Shown here piece by piece: positions 1-8,779 of a DNA stretch of 64,000 nt (position 1 is the first letter of the stretch; each line of letters begins with the position of its first letter). Both the position numbers and the translations under genes were made by a program. The notes under the pieces are model-generated. The model was not told where the DNA came from. It saw only the letters and a program-made list of their open reading frames with translations, and ran no database searches. The stretch lies in assembly GCA_964462525.1 (NCBI GenBank), contig CAYWWY010000010.1, positions 5,443-69,442 on the forward strand. The letters are read 5' to 3'. The DNA comes from CAYWWY01 sp964462525 (GTDB taxonomy: Bacteria; Thermotogota; Thermotogae; MWEM01).

Positions 1-1032
1 GGGATCATGGGATTGGGGACCTATCTACCCAGCACGTATATGAGCGCGGCTGAAATTGGGCTTCAAACGAATATTCCCGAGAAAGTCATTGCCGAAAAAT
101 TTGGTGTGATCCAAAAACCCATTCCGCAACAGTGGGAGACAACCAGCTATATGGGTACTGAAGCTGCCCGAAAAGCCTTGGAAATGGCCGATATCCATCC
201 CGAAGAAATCGATGTGGTCGTCTGGAACGGTGCGCAGCACAAGGATTATCCCTGTTGGCTGGCCAGCCTCAAGGTAGCTCATGAGCTGGGCGCCAAAAAA
301 GCCTGGGGATACGATATGGAAGCGATGTGCGGTTCGATGATGGTGGGTATGGAAACGGTCAGAAGCCTCATGCTCCAAAACGAAGAGATTCGGACGGTCC
401 TGCTTGTATCGGGTTATCGGAACCTGGATCTGATCAGTCTTGCTGAACCAACGACCACGTTCATGCTGGATATCAGCGCGGGTGGTGCAGCGATGGTGTT
501 GAGGAAAGGGTATGATCACAATGTGATTCTTGGCTCTTCTTTCAAAGGCGATGGTTCTTTTTCTGAAGATTGTGTAGTGCCTTACGGCGGAACCAGGCAG
601 TGGCCTCCCAATCGTTACCTCCACGAGCAGATGCATTTTCGCGTGTTGGCACAAGGGGAAGATTTCAAGCAGCGACTGGGCGAAACCACCATGCCCAACT
701 TTTACAGTGTGATCCGTGATTCCTTGCGTAAATCCGGGTACACCCAAAAAGACATCGACTATCTCGCGATTTTGCATTTCAAACGGTCTGCCCATATGGC
801 TGTTTTGGAAGAGCTGGGATTGAAAGAAACCCAGACCACCTATCTTGAGGAGTATGGACATATCGGTCAAAATGATCAGGTGCTTTCGATCGAACTGGGC
901 CTGAAAGCGGGCAAGATTAAAGATGGAGACATCATCGTCATGGTGGGAGCAGGTTTGGGCTTTGTGTGGGCGTCTTCTGTCGTGCGGTGGGGATCGGTGG
1001 ATCAATCGCAGGAAAGGCGGGATCAAGGATGA
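1..1032 (+). CDS. 3-oxoacyl-ACP synthase III / HMG-CoA-synthase-like thiolase-fold enzyme (5' end outside window)
   Basis: Thiolase-fold condensing enzyme of the FabH/HMG-CoA synthase group. The frame is already open at base 1 (codons for Gly-Ile precede the ATG at base 7), and the family usually has a few residues before the GxGTYLP motif, so the true start probably lies upstream. Numbered from the ATG, the nucleophile is Cys108 (YDMEAMCGSMM) and the active-site His is His257 (AILHFKRSAH). Where FabH has GNTSAAS, this protein reads YGHIGQNDQ, so the usual Asn position appears to hold His285. That suggests a branch different from housekeeping FabH. It overlaps the next gene by ATGA, so it is co-translated with a CoA-transferase, pointing to acyl-CoA metabolism rather than fatty-acid initiation. 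Confidence 0.8.
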   Translation, partial: GIMGLGTYLPSTYMSAAEIGLQTNIPEKVIAEKFGVIQKPIPQQWETTSYMGTEAARKALEMADIHPEEIDVVVWNGAQHKDYPCWLASLKVAHELGAKKAWGYDMEAMCGSMMVGMETVRSLMLQNEEIRTVLLVSGYRNLDLISLAEPTTTFMLDISAGGAAMVLRKGYDHNVILGSSFKGDGSFSEDCVVPYGGTRQWPPNRYLHEQMHFRVLAQGEDFKQRLGETTMPNFYSVIRDSLRKSGYTQKDIDYLAILHFKRSAHMAVLEELGLKETQTTYLEEYGHIGQNDQVLSIELGLKAGKIKDGDIIVMVGAGLGFVWASSVVRWGSVDQSQERRDQG

Positions 1033-2330
1033 ATACCTTTCATGATGAATACCGAAAGAAAAAAAGCGATGTCGATCATGCGTTATCGCTGGTCAAAAGC
1101 GGGGATGTGATCGTATCCGCCGTGGCAGCCATGGAACCTCAGCATTTTCTGACCCATCTGGATCGCGCCCGAGAGCAGTTGGAAGAGGTGCATGTCTTCA
1201 CCTGTTTGAACATGAAGGACTATCCCTTTTTCATGAACAAGGAAAACGAGGGGCGGTTTCTGAACAATTCCTGGTTTCACAGCTCAGGTGTGCGCGCGGC
1301 CATCAAACAAGGCCTAAAGACAGCTACATACGTACCCAACAACCTTCATGAAGCCGCAAGTAATCTTCTGGCATGGAAGGATCCGGATCTTTTTGTGGGT
1401 ATCGCCTCTCCCATGGATGATCATGGGTTTTTCACCCTTTCTTTGAGTATTGTGCTGGAGCGTGACATAGTGGACCGCGCCAGAAAGGTGGTTTTGGAGG
1501 TCAATCCGAACGCACCCCGGACCCACGGTGAGACACAGATTCATATCTCTGAAGTGGATGCGCTGTATGAGGTCGACTATCCCATTCCCGAGATTTCCGA
1601 TGTGGGTCCCACTGAGATCGAGGAAAGAATCGCCGGACATATCGCTCCGCTGGTGGAGGACGGATCGACCCTCCAGATCGGTATCGGTGGAATCCCCAAT
1701 GCCGTGTCGAAACTGATGCTCGAAAAGAAAGAACTGGGCATTCACACCGAGATGTTCACCGAGTCGATTATCAGTCTATTTGAAGCTGGTGCGGTGACAA
1801 ACCGACAGAAGAGCCTGTGGCCAGGAAAGACGATTTGTACCTTCGCGTTGGGCAGCCGCAAGATGTACGACTTTGTCCATGACAATCCTGGTGTGTGGTT
1901 TTTAAGGGGGAGGTATGTGAACGACCCTTACGTGATCGCACAAAACGAGAAGATGATCAGCGTCAATACCGCCATCACAGTAGATCTCACCGGACAGGTT
2001 TGTTCGGAGTCGATCGGACCCAGACACTACAGCGGAACCGGCGGGCAGTTGGATACACACCGCGGGGCTGTGATGAGCCCTGGGGGGAAGGGGATTATCG
2101 CTCTAGGATCGACGGCAAAAGATGGCAAGAGCAAGATCGTTCCGGTGCTTCCGATAGGGTCGGCAGTTACCGTTCCGCGCCAGGATCTGGATTATGTGGT
2201 CACTGAATACGGTATTGTCCGTCTCCGCGGATTAAGCGTTTTTCAACGAGCAAAAGCGCTGATTTCGATAGCTCATCCGGACCTTCGGAAAGAGTTGGAG
2301 CAGGATGCATTGAAAACAGGGATTTTGTAA
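1029..2330 (+). CDS. 4-hydroxybutyrate/acetyl-CoA:acyl CoA-transferase (Cat1/Cat2 family)
   Basis: 433-residue class I CoA-transferase of the acetyl-CoA hydrolase / 4-hydroxybutyrate CoA-transferase family, moving CoA between carboxylic acids in the cytoplasm. The start is taken at ATG 1029, inside ATGA shared with the preceding stop; a longer frame from 966 would run into the upstream gene. Visible motifs are GIGGIPNAV (residues 218-226), the likely thioester glutamate Glu241 in GIHTEMFTES, and the family SGTGGQLD motif near 335-342. The usual E-x-x-S-D-G context reads TES here. With the upstream condensing enzyme and downstream importer and hydrolases it looks like an acid-activation step. 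The exact acyl substrate cannot be read from sequence. Confidence 0.85.
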   Translation: MNTFHDEYRKKKSDVDHALSLVKSGDVIVSAVAAMEPQHFLTHLDRAREQLEEVHVFTCLNMKDYPFFMNKENEGRFLNNSWFHSSGVRAAIKQGLKTATYVPNNLHEAASNLLAWKDPDLFVGIASPMDDHGFFTLSLSIVLERDIVDRARKVVLEVNPNAPRTHGETQIHISEVDALYEVDYPIPEISDVGPTEIEERIAGHIAPLVEDGSTLQIGIGGIPNAVSKLMLEKKELGIHTEMFTESIISLFEAGAVTNRQKSLWPGKTICTFALGSRKMYDFVHDNPGVWFLRGRYVNDPYVIAQNEKMISVNTAITVDLTGQVCSESIGPRHYSGTGGQLDTHRGAVMSPGGKGIIALGSTAKDGKSKIVPVLPIGSAVTVPRQDLDYVVTEYGIVRLRGLSVFQRAKALISIAHPDLRKELEQDALKTGIL

Positions 2331-2438
2331 AGGCAGAACCAACGGGGAAAAGGAGGTGATACAGTCAAATCATCGTCTCTTTTTTACTGGATATCGTATC
2401 ATCAGGGGCAATGGTCCCTGAAAACGAAGGAGGTCAAC

Positions 2439-3620
2439 ATGAAGAAAATTACGGTAATGGTATTGGCATGTTTGATGATCCTAAGCGTAGTATCCTTTGC
2501 TCAAGAAGACGGTGTCTATCCGGACAAAGTGGTTATCGGTTCCTTTCAGGCCTTATCTGGTGCTGTTGCTCCCATCGGAGTATCTATGCGGAAAGGGATG
2601 GATGCCTACTTCAATTGGGTCAATACAACCGGTGGTGTACACGGACGAAAGATCGAGTTGATTGTAGCCGATGACCAATTCAATCCTTCCCGCACGGTAA
2701 TTGAAGTGAAACGGATGGTCGAACAAGATAAGGTCTTCTCCATCGTCGGTGGGCTGGGTAGCCCGGGATGTCTGGCTGTTATGGACTATTTAAACGACAT
2801 GAAGGTGCCTTTCGTTTATCAAGGAGGAGGAACAAGCCTATTTGCGATTCCGCCGAAAGAGTATATCTTCTCAGTTCAACCAAACTACACGCTCGAAGGC
2901 TCATTGATGGCCAAGTATTTCACTGAGGTTTTAGACAAGCAACGGATTGGAATCGTTTATCGCGCTGATGATGCTGGAAAAGAAGCCCACGAATCAATGA
3001 AAGTATGGTTGGCAGAGCATGGGATGTCAAATCGGTTGGTTGCGGAGATACCTGTTTCAGTCACAGCTTTGTCCTTCGACAACGAAATCATCCAACTGAT
3101 GCAAAGAAATTGTGATGCGGTTGCTTTGGTAATGTGGTTGCCCCAATCACCGAATCTCCTCAAGCAGGCTCAGGATTATGGATTTACTCCACTGTTCCTT
3201 GGTTCATATGCTAATCCTGATCCCACAGTGGTTGATATGGCAGGAGATGCGGCAGAGGGATTCCAGGCAATGGCATGGGTCTATCTGGATGCAGAATCAG
3301 AAGAGTTTGCAAAGTATATCGATATCTACCAACAAAGCTTCCCGGGAGAGATTCCCAATGCGTATGCTGCTGCGGGTTTCATCGCAGGAGAAGTCTTTAC
3401 CGAAGGCCTGAGAAGAGCGGGAGAGATGCCTACTCGCAGAAAACTTGTCAATGCCTTGGAAACAATGTACAACTGGCAAGGTTTGATCAGCCCCGCGATC
3501 CTTTATGGTCCCCTCGAAGAAGGAAATGATACAACACGCCTTGGAGTCACAAAAATGTATGTGATGGAAGTAAAGGACGGCGTGTGGGAATGGGCACACG
3601 ACTGGATCAGTCTTCAGTAA
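2439..3620 (+). CDS. livK: branched-chain amino acid-type ABC transporter, substrate-binding protein (LivK family)
   Basis: 393-residue extracellular binding protein of the Peripla_BP_6 (LivJ/LivK/AmiC-like) family. It has an AAGGAGG ribosome binding site just before ATG 2439 and a clear Sec signal peptide (MKKITVMVLACLMILSVVSFA) with probable cleavage after SFA. There is no lipobox, so it is released to the periplasm or outside rather than lipid-anchored. The mature protein starts with the typical VVIGSFQALSG...G strand and contains the LivK-type RTVIEVKRMVEQDKV segment. It is followed by a strong terminator and then the livGFH and livM-fusion genes. The family also binds amides, aromatic acids and short-chain acids; the neighbouring acyl-CoA enzymes make a non-amino-acid ligand plausible. 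Confidence 0.88.
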   Translation: MKKITVMVLACLMILSVVSFAQEDGVYPDKVVIGSFQALSGAVAPIGVSMRKGMDAYFNWVNTTGGVHGRKIELIVADDQFNPSRTVIEVKRMVEQDKVFSIVGGLGSPGCLAVMDYLNDMKVPFVYQGGGTSLFAIPPKEYIFSVQPNYTLEGSLMAKYFTEVLDKQRIGIVYRADDAGKEAHESMKVWLAEHGMSNRLVAEIPVSVTALSFDNEIIQLMQRNCDAVALVMWLPQSPNLLKQAQDYGFTPLFLGSYANPDPTVVDMAGDAAEGFQAMAWVYLDAESEEFAKYIDIYQQSFPGEIPNAYAAAGFIAGEVFTEGLRRAGEMPTRRKLVNALETMYNWQGLISPAILYGPLEEGNDTTRLGVTKMYVMEVKDGVWEWAHDWISLQ

Positions 3621-3632
3621 ACGATAATCTTC

Positions 3633-3664
3633 AGGACTGGCGATTCACACGCCAGTCCTTTTTC
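3633..3664 (+). terminator. intrinsic terminator between livK and livG
   Basis: Perfect 10-bp stem AGGACTGGCG / CGCCAGTCCT (3633-3642 with 3650-3659), 7-nt loop, followed by TTTTT. It sits just after the livK stop and before the ATPase and permease genes. Partial readthrough here would give more binding protein than membrane components, as is common in ABC importer operons. Confidence 0.85.
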
Positions 3665-3779
3665 CTCTTTTGATCTTTGTCCAAAACATCGTTCAATCTT
3701 TAATTCAATTATCTTGAGTTTGGGTTGTTATGGAGAAGGGTTAAAAAACAGTCATGAAACCTGATAAGAGGTGATCATC

Positions 3780-4547
3780 TTGGGATTGCTCGAAATTCAT
3801 AGATGCACAGTGCGTTTTGGAGGAGTAGTAGCTGTTTCTGAAATGGATATGGTGGTTGAAAAAGGCGAGATCCATTCTTTGATTGGTCCAAATGGTGCAG
3901 GAAAAACCACGTTGTTCAACGTGATTACCCATGTCATTGAACCGAACGAAGGACAAGTGATCTTCGATAGTCACGACCTAAGAGAAGCGATGGCTCATCA
4001 GATTATCGAGTATGGGATCAGCCGTACCTTTCAAAACCTTGAAATCTTCAAATTCATGACGGTGTTGGATAACCTGCTGGTGGGGTATCATGCGCACCTT
4101 CCTGTCCGTTTCTGGCAAGAATGCTTGAAAACGAAGAAAGAGAAGGAAGAAGAGAGCAAGGGCGAGGAAAAAGCCTTTGAGGTCGCCGACTTTCTGGGCA
4201 TTCGCAACCGTCTTTCCAGCTTTGCCGGAATGCTGCCTTATGGTTTGCAGAAGATGGTCGAGATCGGGAGGGCTCTAATGAGTGATCCTGTGCTTCTGCT
4301 TCTGGACGAACCTGCTGCTGGGTTGAACAATGCCGAAACGACGCAACTGAAACGTACCATTCATCAGCTGAACGATCTGGGTATTACCTTATTGCTGGTA
4401 GAACATGACATGAATTTGGTTATGGATATTTCAAAACAGATAACGGTGATGAACTTCGGGAAAAAGATCAGCGAAGGTGGTCCCGAAGTGGTTCGAAATG
4501 ATCCAAGAGTCATCGAAGCCTACTTAGGAGAAAAGAAGTATGCTTGA
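3780..4547 (+). CDS. livG: branched-chain-type ABC transporter ATP-binding protein LivG
   Basis: ABC ATPase of the LivG type that powers import with LivF, LivH and LivM. Walker A is GPNGAGKTT, the signature region is the LivG-like divergent LPYGLQKMVEIGRAL, Walker B is LLLLDEPAAGL and the H-loop is VEHDM. The start is uncertain: a GTG at 3771 lies inside the Shine-Dalgarno AAGAGGTGATC, so the TTG at 3780, 8 nt after the GAGG core, fits better and gives 255 residues. The 3' end overlaps livF by 8 nt, indicating translational coupling. Confidence 0.9.
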   Translation: MGLLEIHRCTVRFGGVVAVSEMDMVVEKGEIHSLIGPNGAGKTTLFNVITHVIEPNEGQVIFDSHDLREAMAHQIIEYGISRTFQNLEIFKFMTVLDNLLVGYHAHLPVRFWQECLKTKKEKEEESKGEEKAFEVADFLGIRNRLSSFAGMLPYGLQKMVEIGRALMSDPVLLLLDEPAAGLNNAETTQLKRTIHQLNDLGITLLLVEHDMNLVMDISKQITVMNFGKKISEGGPEVVRNDPRVIEAYLGEKKYA

Positions 4548-5253
4548 ACTCCAGAATATTCAGGTGAGATATGGATACATGGTTGCTTTAAAAGACGTAA
4601 GTTTAAAAGTGGGTACCAATACGGTTACTGCCCTTTTGGGTGCGAACGGAGCCGGAAAATCGACGACTTTGCGTACCATTTCTGGGCTCAATCGTGCCTA
4701 TAGAGGGAAGATTGAACTCGACACCGGTGAGAAGAAAGAGATTCAGAATATCGAGCCTTCAAAGATAGTCAACATGGGAATTGTGTTGACTCCAGAAGGC
4801 AGGCAGATCTTCCCTGAACTAACCGTCCATGAAAACCTCCTAGCTGGTGCATACACCGTCAAAAGCAAATCCCAAGTGAAGCAATCTACAGAGGAAGTCT
4901 TTTCGCTATTCCCTGTTTTAAACGAAAGGAGAAAACAGTTGGGCGGGACCCTTTCTGGAGGAGAACAACAGATGCTGGCAATTGGGCGTTCGCTCATGGC
5001 TTCTCCGAATCTTCTGATGCTTGATGAACCATCACTGGGTCTTGCCCCGAAGATCGTTGAGCAAATCTTCGATATCTTGATAAAACTCAAATCGCAGGGC
5101 AAGACCATTTTTTTGGTTGAACAAAACGCCAATCTTGCTTTGCATATCTGTGATTATGCCTATATTCTTGAAGTAGGCAATGTAACGTTGGAAGGGGACG
5201 GACAGACCCTCCTCCGCAATGAATCAGTACAGAAAAAATACCTGGGCGGATGA
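4540..5253 (+). CDS. livF: branched-chain-type ABC transporter ATP-binding protein LivF
   Basis: 237-residue second ABC ATPase of the importer. Walker A is GANGAGKST, the signature is TLSGGEQQMLAIGRSLM, Walker B is LLMLDEPSLGL, and the H-loop region reads FLVEQNA, with Gln rather than His before Asn as in typical LivF proteins. ATG 4540 lies inside the end of livG. It should pair with LivG under the LivH/LivM membrane dimer. Confidence 0.92.
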   Translation: MLELQNIQVRYGYMVALKDVSLKVGTNTVTALLGANGAGKSTTLRTISGLNRAYRGKIELDTGEKKEIQNIEPSKIVNMGIVLTPEGRQIFPELTVHENLLAGAYTVKSKSQVKQSTEEVFSLFPVLNERRKQLGGTLSGGEQQMLAIGRSLMASPNLLMLDEPSLGLAPKIVEQIFDILIKLKSQGKTIFLVEQNANLALHICDYAYILEVGNVTLEGDGQTLLRNESVQKKYLGG

Positions 5254-5268
5254 AAAGGAAGTGATGAT

Positions 5269-6150
5269 GTGATTCTACAACAGGTAATCCTGGGTTTGCG
5301 AGACGGAAGTCTATTCGCTCTGGTAGCTATTGGACTGGTGATCCTTTTCAAGACCACCGGTCTGTTGAACTTTGCGTATGGTTCCATGGGTATGTTTGCA
5401 GCATATATCGTCTTCACGTTCGTGGTGTTCGTGTCAACGCCTCTATGGTTGGCGGTAATAATCGGAATGGCTTTTGCAGTTGCACTTGGCCTGACCGCTG
5501 AGCGTTTTCTGCTCAGACCCATCAGGCATCTTTCCCGATCTGCGCTTCTCATTATCACCCTCGGGATGCTCATGATCCTGGAAGGCTTGGCCTTGCAGAT
5601 CTGGAAACAGGATTATCGCCAGCTTCCCCCGCTGGTGACGGGAAGACCAATGATCATCCGTTTTTCAGACATCTTTCTGGTCATTCCGCAACAGGATATC
5701 CTGATTTTTTGGATTACCGGTTTTACGGTGCTGGGGATCTTTCTGTACTTGAAGTACACCAAAATGGGATTGGCGATCCGAGCGACTGCCCAAAAGGAAG
5801 AAGCCGCCAGGCTGATGGGTATAAGAGTCAATACGGTATATGCCTTTTCTTGGGGTCTGGCTGCTGGTCTGAGCGCTCTTGCAGCGGTTCTTGCGGCTCC
5901 CCGCACGCAGATTCATCCCAGTATGATGATCGATCTCCAGATTCATGGGTTGATTGCCGCTGTGCTCGGGGGCTTTGAAAGCATACCGGGAGCGATCGTC
6001 GGTGGTCTTTTGCTTGGGATTATCGAGCAACTCGTCGGGAGTTATATTTCTGTGGAGCTGAAACTGACCTTTGCCTTGGTGGTGGTCATCATCGTCCTGC
6101 TGATAAAACCTGCAGGGATTTTAGGTAAAACCAGCCGAAGGAGGGTCTGA
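5269..6150 (+). CDS. livH: branched-chain-type ABC transporter permease LivH
   Basis: 293-residue integral membrane permease with about eight hydrophobic segments. It begins at GTG 5269 after an AAGGAAGTGATG ribosome binding site. Family hallmarks are GLVILFKTTGLLNFAYGSMG near the N-terminus and the cytoplasmic coupling segment TKMGLAIRATAQKEEAARLMGI. It lies 15 bp after livF and 3 bp before the LivM fusion gene, so it is part of one transcription unit. It forms half of the translocation pore. Confidence 0.92.
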   Translation: MILQQVILGLRDGSLFALVAIGLVILFKTTGLLNFAYGSMGMFAAYIVFTFVVFVSTPLWLAVIIGMAFAVALGLTAERFLLRPIRHLSRSALLIITLGMLMILEGLALQIWKQDYRQLPPLVTGRPMIIRFSDIFLVIPQQDILIFWITGFTVLGIFLYLKYTKMGLAIRATAQKEEAARLMGIRVNTVYAFSWGLAAGLSALAAVLAAPRTQIHPSMMIDLQIHGLIAAVLGGFESIPGAIVGGLLLGIIEQLVGSYISVELKLTFALVVVIIVLLIKPAGILGKTSRRRV

Positions 6151-6153
6151 TTC

Positions 6154-7926
6154 ATGAATGTCAAGAAAAACTTCTTGATCTTTTCTGTCTTCCTCTTGAT
6201 TTTACCGCTTATCTTTATACAGCAGACTTTCATGATCAGTATTTTCAGTCAGGTTCTGATCTTTAGCATAGCAGCCCTAGGGTTAAATATCCTCATGGGA
6301 TATGCGGGTCAGATATCCATTGGACATGGGGCTTTTCTGGCGATTGGCGCATATGCTTCCGCGATTCTGACCAAAGAGTTCCAAATTCCTTTTTTGGTTA
6401 CTGTCTTTCTTTCAGCGGGTTTATCGGGCGCGTTTGGGCTGATTCTGGGTTTTCCGGCGTTGAGATTGACCGGTTTTTACCTTGCGATTGCCACCATCGC
6501 CTTTGGGGTGGCGATTGAACAGCTTTTGGGCGCCTGGGGTTTTGTTGGTGGTCAGACAGGATATCGCAATATTCCACCGGCAGATCTCTTTGGCATTCCC
6601 GTTCGATCGGATATTGGGAAGTACTACTTGATCGCGGTGATTACGATCATTCTTTTCATAATTGCATTAAACTTCCTTAGCTCGAAAACTGGGCGAGCGA
6701 TGAAAGCTATACGCGAGAGCGAGTTTGCAGCGCGCTCCAATGGAATCTATCTGGCTAAGTATAAACTCATCGCATTCGTGATCAGCGCAGTATATGCAGG
6801 TATTGCAGGAGCATTATATACCCATACGATCAATTATGTCAACCCGATGGATTTTGGGTTGGGGCGGTCGATCGATCTATTGGCAATGATCATGGTTGGC
6901 GGATTGGCGTCAATTTCCGGTAATTTCATCGGATCGATTCTGATTGTTGCTGTACCTTTCATGATCAGCCGCGCGCAGATACCTATGTCCATGATTTTCG
7001 GTATTCTGTTGCTTGTGATCCTGCTATTCTTCCCAAAAGGGCTGGGGTATGGGGTGTACCTGCTGAATCTCAGGTTTTTCCAATGGCCCTATACTCTCTT
7101 GCGCAAGTGGATCCGTCAGTTCGGCCAGAGGGGAGACAAACCCATGTTTGTTCGGATCGGGGAAGAACGAATGCACTACGAAATTGGGGGAAGCCCAAAA
7201 GGGAGTCCTATTTTTATGGTCCATGGGAATTTTGCTTCTTGGAGATGGTATAAACCGGTGATGGACAGATTGGCCAGGATAAGCCAAAGAGGAATTGCCA
7301 TGGATTTGCTGGGATTTGGTGATTCGAGTAAACCTGCTCGGCCCATCTCTCTGGATCAATATGCCCAGGAACTATCGGCGTTTATCCACACCTTTCCAAT
7401 TAAAAAAATCGATCTGATTGCCCATTCATTGGGCGGTACAGTCGCATTGCGTTATGCGATATTGAACCCCGAAAAGATTCGAAAGATGATATTGATCGCT
7501 CCCGGACCTGTGGATGGACTCAATACACCGCCTGAGCACTACCCTATTTTGGAGCTGTATCCACGAAACCGCGCTCTGCTTAACCAAGCGCTAAAAGGGA
7601 TCGTCCGGAAAGACCCAGATAAGATCTTGGGCATGTTGGTTAATGATGCGTTGATGATGGATAGAAGAGGGTTTAGCGGTAACGCCAAAGCGCTGGAACA
7701 ACCTATGGAGCTATCAAGTCTGCAAGCCCTTCAATTTCCGATCTTGATCATCTTGGGAAAAAAGGATCCATTGATTACTATGAAACTACTCAAACCCACA
7801 ATAATGAGCATACCCAATGTAAAGGTATTGGAATATGAAGATATTGGGCATAGCATTAATGTAGAAGATCCAGACCGTATGGTGGATTTGATCCATGATT
7901 TTTTCTCGGATCGTCAGGAGGGATAA
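6154..7926 (+). CDS. LivM permease fused to a C-terminal alpha/beta hydrolase
   Basis: 590 residues in one uninterrupted frame. Residues 1 to about 300 are a LivM permease (GQISIGHGAFLAIGAYAS near 52-69, EAA-like loop GRAMKAIRESEFAARSNGI at 180-198, ending FFPKGLGYG). A linker of about 30 residues with a WPYTLLRKWIRQ segment leads to a complete alpha/beta hydrolase domain (about 331-590): oxyanion HGNF 357-360, nucleophile Ser425 in AHSLGG, acid Asp538 in GKKDPL, base His566 in DIGHS. The hydrolase would sit on the cytoplasmic side of the pore. Met331 (ATG 7144) is preceded by a GAGGGGAG stretch, so a free hydrolase could also be made from an internal start. I know of no standard family with this architecture. 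Coupling of import to ester or thioester cleavage is inference. Confidence 0.88.
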   Translation: MNVKKNFLIFSVFLLILPLIFIQQTFMISIFSQVLIFSIAALGLNILMGYAGQISIGHGAFLAIGAYASAILTKEFQIPFLVTVFLSAGLSGAFGLILGFPALRLTGFYLAIATIAFGVAIEQLLGAWGFVGGQTGYRNIPPADLFGIPVRSDIGKYYLIAVITIILFIIALNFLSSKTGRAMKAIRESEFAARSNGIYLAKYKLIAFVISAVYAGIAGALYTHTINYVNPMDFGLGRSIDLLAMIMVGGLASISGNFIGSILIVAVPFMISRAQIPMSMIFGILLLVILLFFPKGLGYGVYLLNLRFFQWPYTLLRKWIRQFGQRGDKPMFVRIGEERMHYEIGGSPKGSPIFMVHGNFASWRWYKPVMDRLARISQRGIAMDLLGFGDSSKPARPISLDQYAQELSAFIHTFPIKKIDLIAHSLGGTVALRYAILNPEKIRKMILIAPGPVDGLNTPPEHYPILELYPRNRALLNQALKGIVRKDPDKILGMLVNDALMMDRRGFSGNAKALEQPMELSSLQALQFPILIILGKKDPLITMKLLKPTIMSIPNVKVLEYEDIGHSINVEDPDRMVDLIHDFFSDRQEG

Positions 7927-7927
7927 T

Positions 7928-8752
7928 GTGGAATTTCAGCTTGCGGATGGCGGAACGATATACTATCAAACCCATGGAGAAAAGGGTGATTGGTTGGTTT
8001 TTCTCAATGGGATCATGATGAACTGCATGAGTTGGTTGAATTATGTTCCAAAAGTTGCTCCTTTTCATCGCCTTCTGCTTTTAGATTTTCGTGATCAAGG
8101 GAAATCCTCGTGCCGTGATCCAGGGTACACCAGTGATGTCCATGTCGAGGACCTGATTGAAATGATGGACCATTTACAGATCGAAAAAGCGCACATGATG
8201 GGTGTTTCCTACGGTGGCCAGGTTGCGCTTCATTTTGTTCGACAACACCCAGAACGGCTCCATTCACTGTCGCTGGTTACAGTAATCCCTTTTGTTACAC
8301 GATATATGCAAGCCTTCGGAGATGCTTGGGAAACTGCCGCTAAACTCCAAAATGGGGCCGATTTTTTCTCTTTGGCGATTCCGCCCATTTATTCCGAATC
8401 CTTTTATCTCGAGCACTGGGATTGGCTAAAAGAGAGGCAAAAACTATTCCATGATTTCCTTACCCCGCAATGGTTTGATGGATTCCTCCGGCTTTCACAA
8501 AGCGCTCAAACATTTGATCTTCGGAAAATGCTCAAAGAGATCCGGGTTCCCACACTTTTAATCAGCGCGGAAAAAGATATACTAACACCGAAAGACCACA
8601 TGAAAGAAATGGCCCGAAAGATTCCCGGATCGATCCATTTGGAAATCCCCGATGCAGGACATGGCGCCTTTTTGGAAAAACCAGAGGCTTTTCTAACTGC
8701 TTTGCTGGGTTTTACTACCTGTTCGTATCAAATACGCCTGAATCAGGAGTAA
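7928..8752 (+). CDS. alpha/beta hydrolase
   Basis: 274-residue soluble alpha/beta hydrolase. The start is GTG 7928, 1 bp after the preceding stop and just after CAGGAGGGATAAT; an upstream ATG frame would overlap the fusion gene and lacks a ribosome binding site. The catalytic triad is visible: Ser94 in GVSYGG, Asp217 in SAEKDIL, His245 in DAGHGAF. Its domain resembles the hydrolase fused to LivM next door, but the sequences differ enough that this is not a recent duplicate. Substrate unknown; likely an ester, lactone or C-C bond hydrolase acting on the imported compound. Confidence 0.85.
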   Translation: MEFQLADGGTIYYQTHGEKGDWLVFLNGIMMNCMSWLNYVPKVAPFHRLLLLDFRDQGKSSCRDPGYTSDVHVEDLIEMMDHLQIEKAHMMGVSYGGQVALHFVRQHPERLHSLSLVTVIPFVTRYMQAFGDAWETAAKLQNGADFFSLAIPPIYSESFYLEHWDWLKERQKLFHDFLTPQWFDGFLRLSQSAQTFDLRKMLKEIRVPTLLISAEKDILTPKDHMKEMARKIPGSIHLEIPDAGHGAFLEKPEAFLTALLGFTTCSYQIRLNQE

Positions 8753-8779
8753 CCAAACCCTCAAAGGGATAGTATTCTT

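Noticed and set aside
2351..2421. Perfect Shine-Dalgarno AAAAGGAGGTGAT before livK with a possible 21-codon ORF from GTG 2356
   Set aside because: The GTG lies inside the Shine-Dalgarno itself, leaving no spacing, and no other start codon follows at a suitable distance.
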